Source: Paralvinella palmiformis
Taxonomy: Eukaryota > Annelida > Polychaeta > Terebellida > Alvinellidae
DNA: 64,000 nucleotides
Assembly (NCBI GenBank): GCA_025642065.1
Contig: JAODUP010000190.1
Coordinates: 571,423-635,422 of the forward strand
Direction: 5' to 3'
Part shown: piece by piece, positions 38,048 to 52,200 of the stretch
Position numbering within the stretch: the first letter of the stretch is position 1
Layout of the letters: the number at the start of each line of letters is the position of its first letter
Position numbers and translations under genes: made by a program
The notes under the pieces: generated by a model
Database searches by the model: none
The model's input: only the letters and a program-made list of their open reading frames with translations
Told to the model about the DNA's origin: nothing

Positions 38048-41000
38048 GTTATTGACGACATATATGTGCAGTATTTGACAACATAGGGATATGTCAAATA
38101 CTGCGAGCTCACACGCACATGCGGTAGTAGTATTTGATAACCTAGGGAGATGACGGATGGATACAAAACGAATACACACGCATGGGCTGATTTGCATACT
38201 TGCAAATTTATGTATAAAACTTTGTTTATGAATCACCATGTGATGTTTGATGAACAGGGTTCTTGGAGATGTAGACTGGCAACAGCAAGTATGTGAGTGT
38301 GACGTGTTTGGCTGTTCTCTTGCTGTGAAGATATGTGTAGTGCACTCATTAGGTTACATAGTACTGTGTAGGTGTTGTTACGTGTAGACATTAATCATGA
38401 TCCTTGTTAACCTCGTTATTGGAGAATCCCAGTTTCCAGATCACTCTTTGATTGTAACTTCTGTCCTACGAATTTTGTACCTGCTACTGAATAGCAGATT
38501 ACAGTGACTATTGATGTACAGGCTCTATAATGGGTGGGTCCAGGTTGATCCCACGTGAAAAACAGAACATAGATAAAACAGTCCGGTCCGTCTCGACCCA
38601 AACGAGGGGTGAGCCGGGTGGGAGTTTGTTTTGTTGCACTGATGAATTCATGGTGAAATGATCCATAATGTATTTGGGAGTGGCCGAGGTGGGAGCTCCC
38701 ATAATGAGGGGACTATGGGAGAGACAACCCTGGGGAGTAAATTAGGAGTAAAAGCGTTGATTGTTATCGTGACAGTCCAAGTGACCCACGTGTAGCATAA
38801 ACTGAATACACTGGGCTTAGGCCTTGGATTTGATCGGTTGGTGTTGCTTGCCTTACCGGATAGATACCGGAGGGAGAGGGTACATTTCATTGGTAAATAA
38901 CCCACAGGAGGAGGAGGGTGTGTTGTGTATTATGGTCGCATCTGCTGCCAAGGGGGGTTGGGGTGTTGTGGCGGGGGCGACTGCTTGTATGCTTCGATCT
39001 CCGACAGACAGTCGGCATCAGAACGGACAGTTGTCACCTTTGGGCATACATCAAGTGTCAGAGATCATTATTTATGCCTCAGGTGGTGGCCAGTGATCGA
39101 GTCTAGGGTATGACCGTCCCTCTTCTTATTCGAAGTGGCAGCAGCTGTCAACCAGTTCTTAGTTTGTGTCAAGAAAGCTAAAGTCGTTTTTGTGTTGTCG
39201 TTAGTTCATTGACCTGTTCGCCTACACATCACAAAGTGGATTAAATTTCATTCCATTGCTGGGATCTGAAATAAGCAGAGGATGTCCGTCTGGATGTCCA
39301 CAATGCGTCATTGGTTTATATAGAGAAATAGGAACGGTGAAGAAATGGCTTTCATTGAACAGGTAATGAGTGGTCTACAGAAATGTGGAATTTTAGATGG
39401 CTTTCACGAAATTCTCAATCAAATTAAAGCCTTTTAATGGAACAAGGCATGCGTCCTGGTCGCACTTAGCGACTAACATGTCCTTCACTCTGATACAGCT
39501 CACCATGCTGCTGCCCTGAATTTGTTTTCATTTGCTTTCATTATCCATTTGTCGGCGTGGATTCTTGGAAGAGAATCTGATGTATTAATGGCCTTGAAAC
39601 AACATTTAAGATAAAGCAATAATGTTTAAAAAAAAGAAACTCATTGAACATGTTGAATGAAATAGATAGATCCGTAAGATATATAGATAGAAATATAGAT
39701 AAATGTGACAGACAGAGATAGAGGGGGAAGAAGGTTGGGGAGGGGGAGCTGTCCTAGGACCCGATGAGAGCCATTACTGTGTTGTCTGAGACGCAGTGCA
39801 GGCAGGTGATACAGCTCATGGGGATGAGGCGTGCTAATGAATTAGAGTCCCTTTGGAACTGTAGCTCTTCATCAATAGGAACGAAATAGAGATTTGTTAG
39901 CCCAGGCGATGACACTTCAGCACGTTAACTGATGGCTCACTGTCAACAGTAGATCAGTTTCTCTGATCAGCGGACGATCCTCTCTATCTGATCCTGGAAT
40001 GATGGATGCTGGTCTCCCAGAGACAGATAAGACAGATTACAGAACTTGTAGGTGCCTTACTGTTAATATAAGGTACGCTTATTGGCCAGCTTGACCACTG
40101 TAGAGTCACTAACATCAAAGCGTTCTGCTGGCACAAATTAGATAATCACACAGGAAGACCAGTCAAATGGAGACCGATTTTTGGACCTACTGCCTGCGAT
40201 TTAACTTGTCTAATTGACAATAAGTGACAATGTTTAAATCGGATGATTACCCCGTCGATCAGCAACAGCGCCCCTAACCCCCCCACCCCCGACATCATAT
40301 GAAAGCCAGTAGGTTTGTCTTTGTGGAAGATTGTTTTATAACTTCTTGTTTGCTGCGTTTTCCGAAAAATTTTAAGATTACAACTTAAGTATTTGTTTGA
40401 ATCTGGTACAATATAGACTCCATTATAATTATTATTTACAATATGTTTATGATCCAAATATCTTGGAGGTAGACATCATCCAGCTATTGTATAACAATTT
40501 TTAATTTTGTCATCACTTAAAGCATTATACTTTTTTTTCAGTCACTGAATGGTCAGAATATCTACAATGGGTGTTGCACACTTCGTATTGATTTCTCTAA
40601 ACTGACGAGTCTCAACGTTAAGTATAACAATGACAAGAGCAGGGACTACACGAACCCAACACTGCCCTCTGGTGATGGATCTCCTGTTGCTATGGATCCC
40701 ACAGCACTGGGCCTCAGTGCAGGTAGGGGACAGCATTATCTAGGTAGGAGATGGGATGGTTTGATGTGAGAGTGAGTGAGTAAGTGAGTGAGTGAGTGAG
40801 TGAGCGAGCGAGCGAGTGTCAATTTTTCTTGATAAATAATATGATGATGATGATGATGATGATGATACTTCTCGAATGATTCACACAACAGCTTAGATTT
40901 ATGTTTTAGATGCATAATAGATATTTGTATTGTATATAGAAAGGCCAGAACTGCTTCAGGTTTTCTTCCATCCCATGAGAATTTGTCCATTAACCTAACA

Positions 41001-41546
41001 AGTTAGTCTGCATTACTCTGTCCTGTTCCATTTTTAATTCTCCTCTGACATTTCATTGCCACCTCCAAACTTACCGTCCAGTGTTAACGATCTGCTTGGG
41101 TAGGGTTTATTGGTATCCTGTGTATTTTAGGGTACATTGCTCAGTTCCTTCTGATATTTTGTTGATATGGATTAGGATTTTGTTTCCGACCAAAACCCAG
41201 ACCAAGTCATTCCCAGCCAGTTTCCCATTTGCTGGGCCTCTGGGCTTCACAGATCACGAGGTTTGGCTCATGTCTTCATAATTAACCAGTTCCTTTCTTA
41301 ATCCGGTAACTTAATAAACTCTTTCAGTAGTCCGCAAATTAAATTTATGGGGAAATGCCAAGGGCGGGACGCACTAGCTTTGGCTCGGAATGTGGAAGCT
41401 AAAATTGTCATAGATTGTGGTGAATGTTTTTCAAAATGCATTCTGATTGGTCTGTAATTGCTTTTTACAGATACAAGCAAATACAAGAGTCTTAGTCTAG
41501 GTAAAGTGCGCTTTGTACATTTTGTCTGGACTGTGTGCGGAGAATG

Positions 41547-41578
<32 letters not shown>

Positions 41579-43338
41579 AATGATCCACTTGTATCCTGCC
41601 ACTGCACCGAGTAGCTTGATCAGACCGGATCTTTTTTAGTTAGCTGTAACCGTGCATTCATTTTCATGGATATTGCGCGCTTTGGTTAGTAACAGTGATG
41701 CTGTCTAGTGTAGAAGCAATACTAACACAGTGCTTTGAGCCACGGAGTTACCCCCTCCACCTCGCGCACGCACACACACACATACGAACCAATTGTACTT
41801 GGATGTATTCACCAGCAGTTAGATCCACGCCATCCTGTTATTGTACACGTTATGTGGGAAACCTAGTCGTTTTTCTTAATTTCTGCATTAAGTTAATTAT
41901 GTTTCCTTCCAAACATCGGAGGGGGGGGGGTAATTGCCGAGCTCGATAACTCGGCCTAACGTTGATCTTACATTTGAAATCCATTTAGTCTGCCATAGTC
42001 TGAACCGGTTCTCCAAACGCGTGCGTTCACGCTCACTCTGACAAATCATGTGCACCATGTTCGGGATCCTGGGATATCACATATATCTCCGCTCACAAAC
42101 CTGTATGCGCACATTGATCAGAACAACCGGGTGGCAGTTGGCTATTTATAATCAGTTTACATTGGATGTTTTAATCCCGTTGATCCGAGTACATTTGCTT
42201 GCCAAAAATAACAAGTGTTTACTTTACACTGCGTTATCTTGTTATGTGAGGTTAGAGAAAAATCGCTCTTTCTATCGCTAATGGGAGATGGCTACACACA
42301 CCCCCCCCCTTTCACGACTACACCCCTCCCCATTCTAACTGTATTGGTTTGGGTAATGTGGTTGTAGGCTTTAGCTTTTTTTACATACTAAGCTTAGTCA
42401 GTGTTTGTTTAAGGGTAGCTTAGCCGAATGCGGGTTTTATTTTGTGTACAGCATTCGTTAGACGTAATACTTCATTTGGCGTCATTGTTTGGTGAGTGTG
42501 TCGTTATGTGTATGGCAGGTTTTTGAGAGTTTCCCACATCCTACGTGGTGTCAAAAGAAACTGAATAAAATCCGGACTGATGGAAAAATCGGGTGGATTC
42601 TAGGTGAGCAGTATCCGGTGTCTCATCCTTGGAGTATTTGAAAGCGTTCCGTCATTCGGTGATTGCATGAAACAATTAACATGATTGCATTATGATGTAT
42701 CTAGAAGGCCGGAAACAAATCGGTAATCGGGTTGATAAATCATTTGCTTTGGCTGATGTTCCCTTATCATAGAGTTGATTCTTTTCTTTTTGTTCTTCGT
42801 GAACATACCAAAAAATTTATTTTGTTTACTGAGATAGATAAATTAGTGTTTTGATTATAGTGCAGCCTTCTTATGATGATCAATTTTAGTTGAATGCGTT
42901 TCAGTTTAGTTTTTGTGGTATAATTCACGTTTTTAAAACATTCTCAAAGACCTGTTATCAAAAGGTGTTAACACAGCAGACTAAATGATGTGTGGATTTT
43001 GTGAATGGACTGTATGTAATTATGATGGTGTGTGTGTGTGTGTCTCTATGTGTGTGTGACTTTTTCTGCTTTAATTTGTAGTGTGCATGCTGTTTTAAGT
43101 TCAATCCCATTCATAATGTGATAGTAATTACCTGGTGTTTAATAATAATTGTTGCTATGTTTGAAACTTTCTTAAGTAATATGCTATTTGATTTATGTAT
43201 AACAGCATTTTGCTTGCTTTCGTTGTAAACCCAGAATGAGCACAATCTGTCACTTACCAGTGCTTGCTCACCTAGTTTATACATCCCTTTGATACAAACT
43301 AATAACCCCATTACTTGTCTACTATAGTAACCTTGATG

Positions 43339-43374
<36 letters not shown>

Positions 43375-43735
43375 TCATGGACATGTATGGGCACATGTAT
43401 CTCGGCATAGATGTTGCACCTTTCTTAAATAACCATACCTATGCGGAGAACGTTTTTTCTTCCAATTTGTAACTCCAGATATTGTATCATCTTTGATAAT
43501 GAACAGTTAATACAGATTTGTATTATGCTTGTCGATTTTTCAATCTTGCCAACCTTTCTATGACGTTTCCTTCAGAGTTTCCCTCCAAGCCGATACTGTT
43601 GCTTTCCTGTCACTCTTTCAACCCTTTTGAATAGCGTAAACATATGCAGCTTGAACTGCCAACACACAAAACATGCAACACCTGGAACATGCCAGCCCTG
43701 ATGTGGGGTTAATTTCCCCTGATAACATAATTTTA

Positions 43736-43785
<50 letters not shown>

Positions 43786-46189
43786 AACAAACAGGTGGTA
43801 CCTATAATTGGTGCATGTTTAGCACCTGAATCTTGTTGGGCTGCGGCAGTGTGTTGCACTGTTGTTTGTTGTTGTTGTTCATTGTTTTGTCTTTTTTTAA
43901 CTGCTCATAGTGGTAGGTTTTGATTGTTTTCTTGACACTACATGTACATTTCACACCTATCACCTCCATCAAGGTCCAGTGAGTGTAATGACCTCATCAC
44001 CGTTTGCTCCCATGCCTGGTTTTGGAGTGAGTCAGGCGCAACTAACCACTCCAGCCTATGGTGCGACCAATGTCGGAGGTACGCAGCTTTACCCTACAGA
44101 GTCACCAACTAACCATATCCATCCCGCTTCCACACAGCTGCTAACATCCACCGGTAGTAAAATATTGCACTTTTATTATGGATACAGTAACTCCTCAGTG
44201 TGACGCTGTTAACTGATAAGTAGTGGGCAAGGGAGGAGCTGGGTGGTTGGATGGGTGGTAGAATCAGATCAATTCAAGAAACTACTTAAGGTAGTTAACT
44301 GAGAAAATATAGACCCTAATATTGTTTTGTTGAGGGTTGATTTCTCTTTGTTAAAGTTATCCCCTACACCAAGTTGACAAACAACTCGACATGTAATATG
44401 TTACATGGTATACAGGTCTATTTATTTCAAGGGAAACCAAGGGCCAGCCACCTTTCTCATATTTGGCATTAGATAAGAAATGTTTTCTTACAAGCACAAA
44501 ACAAAAATGGTTAGCGGGATTAAATCTAGATTGTTTGCTATATCTCTGCCAACTGGTGTTATTATCAGTAGCGTTATAGTGAGGAAATGCTGTACTTTGT
44601 TTTATTTTGTGATAATAATACCTTTTTGCGTTGTTCACACTGTGTTGTCATCATTTTGTGTGTGATTCTGGCAGTGAACATAACAGATTAATATTGTCAT
44701 CATTGGTTTCAATCTGATCGGTTGCATTTTGAGCAGTGATTTAGCTAGCCTGACCAGGAGTGTGTTTTGTTCCAGACTGGATATGTTCATCTGACTGGGA
44801 GTAGGCTTCTGCTGCTGGGGCATTTCATATGCATGTCAAGTTGTGGTGATGGATTCCTGTCTGGGTCATGCTTGAAGTGAATACCAAATTTCTGACACTA
44901 CGGTGCCTTACCTGAGCCCTTTATAATCTAGAATTTGACCACCAAAACGTACAATTTTCTTAACGTACGTGCCTGCATCCACATACTTGTATGGATGTGT
45001 GTTTATGGTTGGACACACACACACACACCTATAATTATAATACCAGCATGTTTGTTCTCATGTGGAGTATCTCAGAGGTTGGTTTTTCTAGGTGTAGTAC
45101 TTTATCGTGATCGAATCAGACATGTTTATCTTTAAATTTAATCAAGCTAATGAAGCTAATGATTAGGTCGATCTGTTCCACAGCAGAATTACGGGGAAGA
45201 GGTAACGAGTAAAAGGCGCCTGCATTCTTGCATGTTTGTCCTACTTCGCCAACAGAATCTTGTGAAATAATGTTTTATCCCATTCCAATATGTTGGTTGC
45301 AAATAAAGTAAGCAGTATCGGCCATTGGAGGAAATTTTATTTTAGCTCTACACAGAGCTGCCCTGGTTGGCAGCTGTAATATGTTTGTGTACGTCTAATT
45401 AGCAAAATATTGGATGGTATTATCACTCGGGTGCAGATTGCTGCCAGATCTATCTCACTGAACAAATATTATTACCGGTCAAATCATGAAACTTACTCTT
45501 TGCAATAGGAAGGATTTTATTTATTACATTCAAGTTTTTTTTCTATGGATTCAAGATTTGTGTGATTTGTTTTTAAATTTCTGGTCATTCTTTGGGATAG
45601 TTGTTTGGTGTTGAAAGGGGCTCAGTGTTCAGCCTTTTTGTGATCTAGCTCCACTGGAGGTCTGGATAGTCTTGTTTTGGTTGACATGGCCCTAATAATC
45701 TGAACTGTCATCATTTGCTGTGGCTTGGTGTTGAGCGGGAAGGAGCATGTGTTTTAATCCACTAATAACATTAATCCAGCATGTTCATGCCATTCACTGA
45801 TGCGATCCTGCGACCTAATGTATGGCAATATTAATGTGATATTTTAGCCTTAATGCACACACACAGAGGTTGATGGCTCCTTGTGGTATACTGTTTAGTA
45901 TAAATTATGCTCCTCTGCTTAATTTTGCTGTAATTTCATGTTATTTGTTAGTATAAAGAGCTAGTCCCTCGGACATAGGCAGTTGGTGATGGTTGCATGA
46001 CTAAGCTATGCCTATGACTGGATATGCTATCCTCTGTTCTGTTTCCTTCCCTATACCTTTGATCTTTCCTAGTGGTGGTGCCTCGGAGGATACTGTCACA
46101 TTTAATCCTTTACTCATCTGAATCTGTCACTAGGTGCCTGTGACCTTGATTTTGTCTCCTTCCACATTCTTCCTGCTCCATTTTCTCTC

Positions 46190-46220
<31 letters not shown>

Positions 46221-49200
46221 CCCCCATCACCATACCCTGTTCAGGGAACTGCTTCTACTGAACAATAAGATTGCAGACAGTATCAGTGGAGGTGAAAGCT
46301 GATGGTTTACGCCAGAATTCTCAATGGCCATCGCACATCACCCCTGCTTATATATATATATATATGTGTATGTATGTATGTGTGCGTGCGTGTGTGTGTT
46401 AAAATAGTGTGTTGCATTGTTGTTTTACTAAACTAACAGCTGTCATTTATTTTTCTCACACCATGTTCACCTCCTATCTGATGATTCTGCATCTACCTAA
46501 CAGCTGGGCTTGGTGCATTGCAAGGTAAGACACAGGCGCCATCTGCTGGTCAAATTACTGACTAACCCTATCATAGATTGAAACATTGAGAGAAATCTGT
46601 GTGTGTGTTTATCTGACAGCTGATGTAGAGGTAGTAGTCAGTGAACAGGGTTACGTGGTATAATGTACGGGTAGTAATAATGACCACCAACCTTTATACA
46701 TTTCAGCTGCTGGAGTACCTTTTGGAATACCAGGCCTACCAGCCACAGCTGTGACAGCTGCAGGTCTTCGGCTGCCTGGACAGCCCCAGCCAGGAACAGT
46801 TCTTCTCGTCTCAAACTTGAATGAGGATGTGAGTAAAGAAAGCTGTACAAAATTTCCATAATCCCCTAAGCTGCTTCATTTACTGGAAGCATGCTGTTGT
46901 GCTGATAACATCTAACACCAGAAGCTGGAGTACATTTGGTGAACAAGCCAGTAGATAGAAAGATTTGATATTGATCTTGTTTTAGGTTGAATTAATCAGA
47001 GTACAGCTGCTTCCAATCTGGGAATCAGCATACAGATGTCATTGACTTTTTCTGCTTAAGAACTGTTCTGTCATTCTACACAAATCATCTTTAGTGATTT
47101 GGTCATAATTTTGAGTTTATCCAGTGATCTGCGTTGTTTCAAATCATATTGTTCATTGATTTATTTTGTTGTTTTAAAGGTCTGCAGTCAAAGCTATCTT
47201 TGACAGTTTATGCAGATTACTTAATTTAGCAAACTCAGCATTATTTTGTTTTTAAAAAACTCACTAAAAACCCATAAATATGAAACATCTTTAAACAGAT
47301 AAACAAAACAGTAAGGAGCTCTTCTCTCCGATGATTCTGAACTAGTTAAGCAGACTGACTTTGAGTTCTCAGTCAATTTAGAAAGAGATAGGTGATTTGG
47401 TACATGCATTCTTTATGCTACTATATGATGAGGATTATTGTTTCCTTACTGAATTGATTTCTTGTTTAACTGTGTTGTGTTTAGATGACAAGTTTACGTG
47501 TGTTAGTCAACAGTTGCATGGTGAAAACTGGTGTCTCTTGTGTACTTTTGATGACCATTTGGTAGTGGTGCATGGTTGTTCATAAATCACGTGGCTTCCT
47601 AACATGATTTGTACACGTGCTGCCTGTTGTTCACTTGTTTATATTGTAAATCTCCACGCTGTTACCCACCTTGAGTAGATAATTCGCAGGAAAAACACCG
47701 GAAGCACTACTGGGAGCTCATTATCAGTTGAAACAAAAAATGGTTTGTGATGAATAATGTTTGACCTTCCCTTGTTTATTGGAAAATGATCTGAAGAGTA
47801 GTAAGAGTGCTAACAGAACTGTTTCCTGCATAATGCATAACATCAGCTGGTGTAGTTATTATTCAGATACTAAAATGATAACAGGATATGGCATGGTTAT
47901 CACGCTGATACTAAATTGATCACTTCTTAATGCGAGGTGATGCTATATAATCTATGGGTGTTAGGTACTTGTACATTATATGTGGTTGGTTGTTTACGTT
48001 TTGTAATTATTTTCCAATAAAATGCGTATCTCCACTTTCCCACCTGTGCATGGTGTTCATGAAGTGTCCAATGTTGTAGCTTGTTAAGGACGCACATGGC
48101 CTCTATAAACACCATGTACGTTAAAACTTCTAATGCACATTATATATATTTATATATATTAATATGTAGTGGCTAATCAGTAACAGATATTCACTTTTAT
48201 GCATATGTATGATATGTAATATGATGTATAAAAGATATTTTTTCATAACATCACATCGTCTAGGCAGACGTCTTTTTGATTGGAAGCAATGATTTTGATT
48301 GGCTGTTTTATTCTTTTTTCCCGCCCCCGTTCCGTCTCGCCTGATGTTGATTGTGGACCTATTCTTGAACTGTGGACCTTAAAACCGCCTCTCTCTGCCT
48401 ACATGCTATATACTTGTTGCTCCTTCAACTCTAGATGGTCACGCCAGACGCGCTCTTTACTCTTTTTGGTACGTTTGTAAGCACTGTTTATTTCGAACTT
48501 CTCATTCTGTAGCATACATTACCAGCATATGTAGTAGTCGGGCAGGCTGTCTGCTCTGTAATACTCGATTAGTCTTGTATGCCTTAGTAATAAATTAAAC
48601 ATAAATCGGTAGACAGTTGTTCATTATGTTTTCTTTCTTGGTTAATCTGTGCTAAGGTTTTTTGTAAGTCTCGATCATTTGCATCATTTCTCTATTTGTT
48701 TTACACGTCCGTAACAGTGAGCTGTGTTATCCATTTCTTAACCTGTGCAGTAGGGTAATAAATTCTTGGCATGGCGAGACTGCTGTATATTATTTATATG
48801 TTACTTAATAATCTATAATTGAATTAATCATTCGGTCAGGTGCTTCGTTTTGAGAACGGCCACCTGCCGAAGCCCACCGTGTACTAATCTGGCTGTTTCC
48901 TTTGTTGTCAGTTTTTTGTCTTCTGTAATATTTCGGTTCATTTGTGTCGGACGATAACCACCTTCTAGTTGTACATTTTACGGGCTTGACATCTCTCTTC
49001 GTGGCAAAAGTGATGAGGCTGTCTCTTTAAAACTGTGCATGTATCTTGCAAAATCTATCCACAGTGGTAGTTTATCATGATAGGTACTCTTGTGGAAATA
49101 CCCGCTGCATCAGTTACGTGTCCTTTGGGCTAAATTTTCCGAAAGCTACCACACCTTTGTTTTTGTTTGCCTGCCAGAGTTTAACGAACAGCACCGAGAT

Positions 49201-52200
49201 GTCAAAGTATTTGTGTTTTTTCCAAATCTGCCACCTTTTTACAGTTTGTTGATTTTTATTCTCTTTGTTTAGGTGTATATGGTGATGTGATACGTGTGAA
49301 GATCATGTTCAACAAGAAGGATAATGCTTTAGTCCAGTTTAATGACCCTACTCAAGCTCAGATGGGTTAGTAATTTCCCTTAATTTTTTGGATTAAGACA
49401 AAATGAGAGAAGTTGGTTTAGTTTGCCGTTTTCTTCTAGATGTTAATTTGTGGTTGTACATTGCACTTCAGCTCTCACACATCTTGACAAAATCAAGGTT
49501 TGGGGCAAGCAAATAAAGGTAGCGCCATCTAAACATTCTGTAGTACAGTTGCCGAAAGAAGGTCAACCGGTAGGTGTTACTAATAATTGTTGTATTCAGC
49601 AGTCTTAATACTGTGTGGACGTGTGTGTGTGTGTGTGTGTGTGTGTGATGCTTTTCAAATTTTGAAATAATCTTTTGCTCCATTTGCATCAGATATTTAA
49701 TAAGTCATTGTTGATATTGTTTCAGGATGCTGGTTTGACAAAAGATTACAGCAATTCTCCATTGCATCGGTTTAAGAAGCCCAATTCAAAAAATCATCAC
49801 AACATTTTCCCACCCTCAGCCACACTCCATCTCTCAAACATTCCGTAAGTTAAGTTATAGTAACAAGTTCAGTTAATTAAACTCATTCATATATTACTTT
49901 TAATCAGAGTATAAGCTGACCTCCACCATTCCCCCCCCCCCCCCATATCAGACATATAGTGTTCAACAATTAGCTGAATGAAAAGTTACGAGTCAAATCT
50001 TCTGAATCTTCCATAATTCAATCAAGTTTCATCACATTTCACAATCTTGCAAGTTATATAGTAATTAAGCATTTTCGGAGGTAGGAATGTCATAGGTTTG
50101 TGTTTACACTGATCACTTTGAGATTGCAACCATGTGGCCAGTTAATTATACATCAAAATATGCATGCATGATGAGAGTTGGTTGACAAATAGAGAGTGGT
50201 GAAGAACAAAACTACACCAATACATACACATGTTGATGGACACCTGTAAACTCTACCCATGGGGACTTGATGAGCAAAAACAAAACTTGATTTGAATTTC
50301 TGCATGCGTCCAAGTAAAATATCTGCATCTTGTTATGTCTGTACCATTTAATTAAATCACAGTTTGGATGAACTTAAAATATAAAATGACTCAAATCTGC
50401 AGTCTTTTTATAAGGAATTGTATATTTTGAAGTAGGGTGAAAATCCCCACAAAGAATCACTTCAAAGTTTAAAGAAACTTGGCCATGATGTCAAAGCAAA
50501 TCTGAACCAACTTCACTCCAGTATCCTTCTACAGATAATTATTGTGATTGACAGTTGTACAGTAACTGCTTGTAGTTATTGTTGCCTAAGCTATCCATCC
50601 TGTATTTTATATAAATGATTAACTAAATTCTTATATGTTTGTATTTCGATGAAATTTTTTTTGCTCATGCTTGACCAGTAGTGGCACCATCTAAAATAAC
50701 ATGAAACTACAATTTCTCATTAACGAATTTCCACCTACAGCAAAAATGTGTTTCTTAGGTTATAGTCCATTTATAGAATGACCCCCCCCCTGCCCCAAAT
50801 ATAAATTTTTTCTTCATCATCCAACCTCAGCTTATACCCAGTGATATATGAAATGTTAAACCTTTTAAATAGTAAGTAAATATTTCATTTGATTATCATT
50901 TATTAGTATATAAATCTGACATTAATTATATTTTTATTGAGAATGATGTTCAACAGGTGATGACTGTGGTGTTAATGATGATGGTATATAAAATGAGATT
51001 ATGACATTTCAGACCAACAACAGAGGAAGACCAACTTAAGGATCTGTTCCGAGAACATGGAACTGTTGTAGCCTTCAAGTTTTTCCAGTAAGTTGAGAAC
51101 AGCTGACAATTGATCACCGTACATACAGAAACACTGGTATCTTGAATAGTTGTTGAACATTTCTTTTCTGTAGTTTGATCTTTTTTTTTTTGCTCACCAT
51201 TCTGGTGACATATTGAGTAGAGTGATCTGCCACAAATCTCCAAGTTAGAGTTTGAATCAAATCATACTACCTGTGTTTCTGGCATCATTCCTGTAGAAGC
51301 TGTTCATTTGCCACATGTCCCAGGTGTGACCGGCATTGGAACAAACTACTCACTAACTTATTTTCTTGAATATATTTAAAGAACACTGAAATTAGCTCAG
51401 TAAATTAAAGAGTTTACTGATAGTCTTATTGTTTTCCTGGAAATTGGTATGTGTCCACCTGAAATATAATTCACTGTTAAGAAGACAGGTATTGAGGTAT
51501 TAATTTTTTTTTAGTAAAAGCTGGAGTTTTTTCTACATAGATATTTCCTTATTAAAATTAGTATTTTTGTCGTTTCTGATTTTGTCATATCTGATCATAT
51601 TTTCAGGAAGGACCGCAAGATGGCACTGTTACAGATGAGTTCTGTGGAAGAAGCAGTACATGCGCTGATGGTGGGTTTACTTTTTAATAACACAGAGATC
51701 AGTTATAATTTTTTATCCTCCCAATACAGCACAAAATATAATCAAGATTGTAGCATTGTATCAACCTATATCCCGATTTAAATGTTGTATACCACAGTCA
51801 GTGATAACTAACTCATAACCGCATGGATAACATAATTAGTGTGGTCATTTGATGTTAGAGATTCAGTGTTTCTTATTACATATTAATTAATAACATCATT
51901 AATGATTTGTGTTTAACATTAACTCTGGGTAATGGTATCTTTCTGTCAGAATGCACTGGACGTAATTATTATTAATATGTGACCTGATGACAGAAATGTG
52001 CACCGCATTTTCTTTGACATGATTTTGGAATGAATTGCATGGTAAATAAGGAGGCAATGAAGATAAATATGGAATGTGATTGAACAGTGCTATGAACACA
52101 TTATGAGCTGCTATTGTTTTTTTGAGGTTCTGAGCAGTAGATTTGTTGCACGATGTAAAGTTTAAGGTAATGCCATATGTACTATGTGACTGGAGAAACC

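Noticed and set aside
43910..43973. Upstream extension of the exon 8 open frame to an ATG at 43910
   Set aside because: The frame crosses a normal acceptor region and encodes no family sequence before GPVSVMTSS; the phase match with exon 7 supports splicing.
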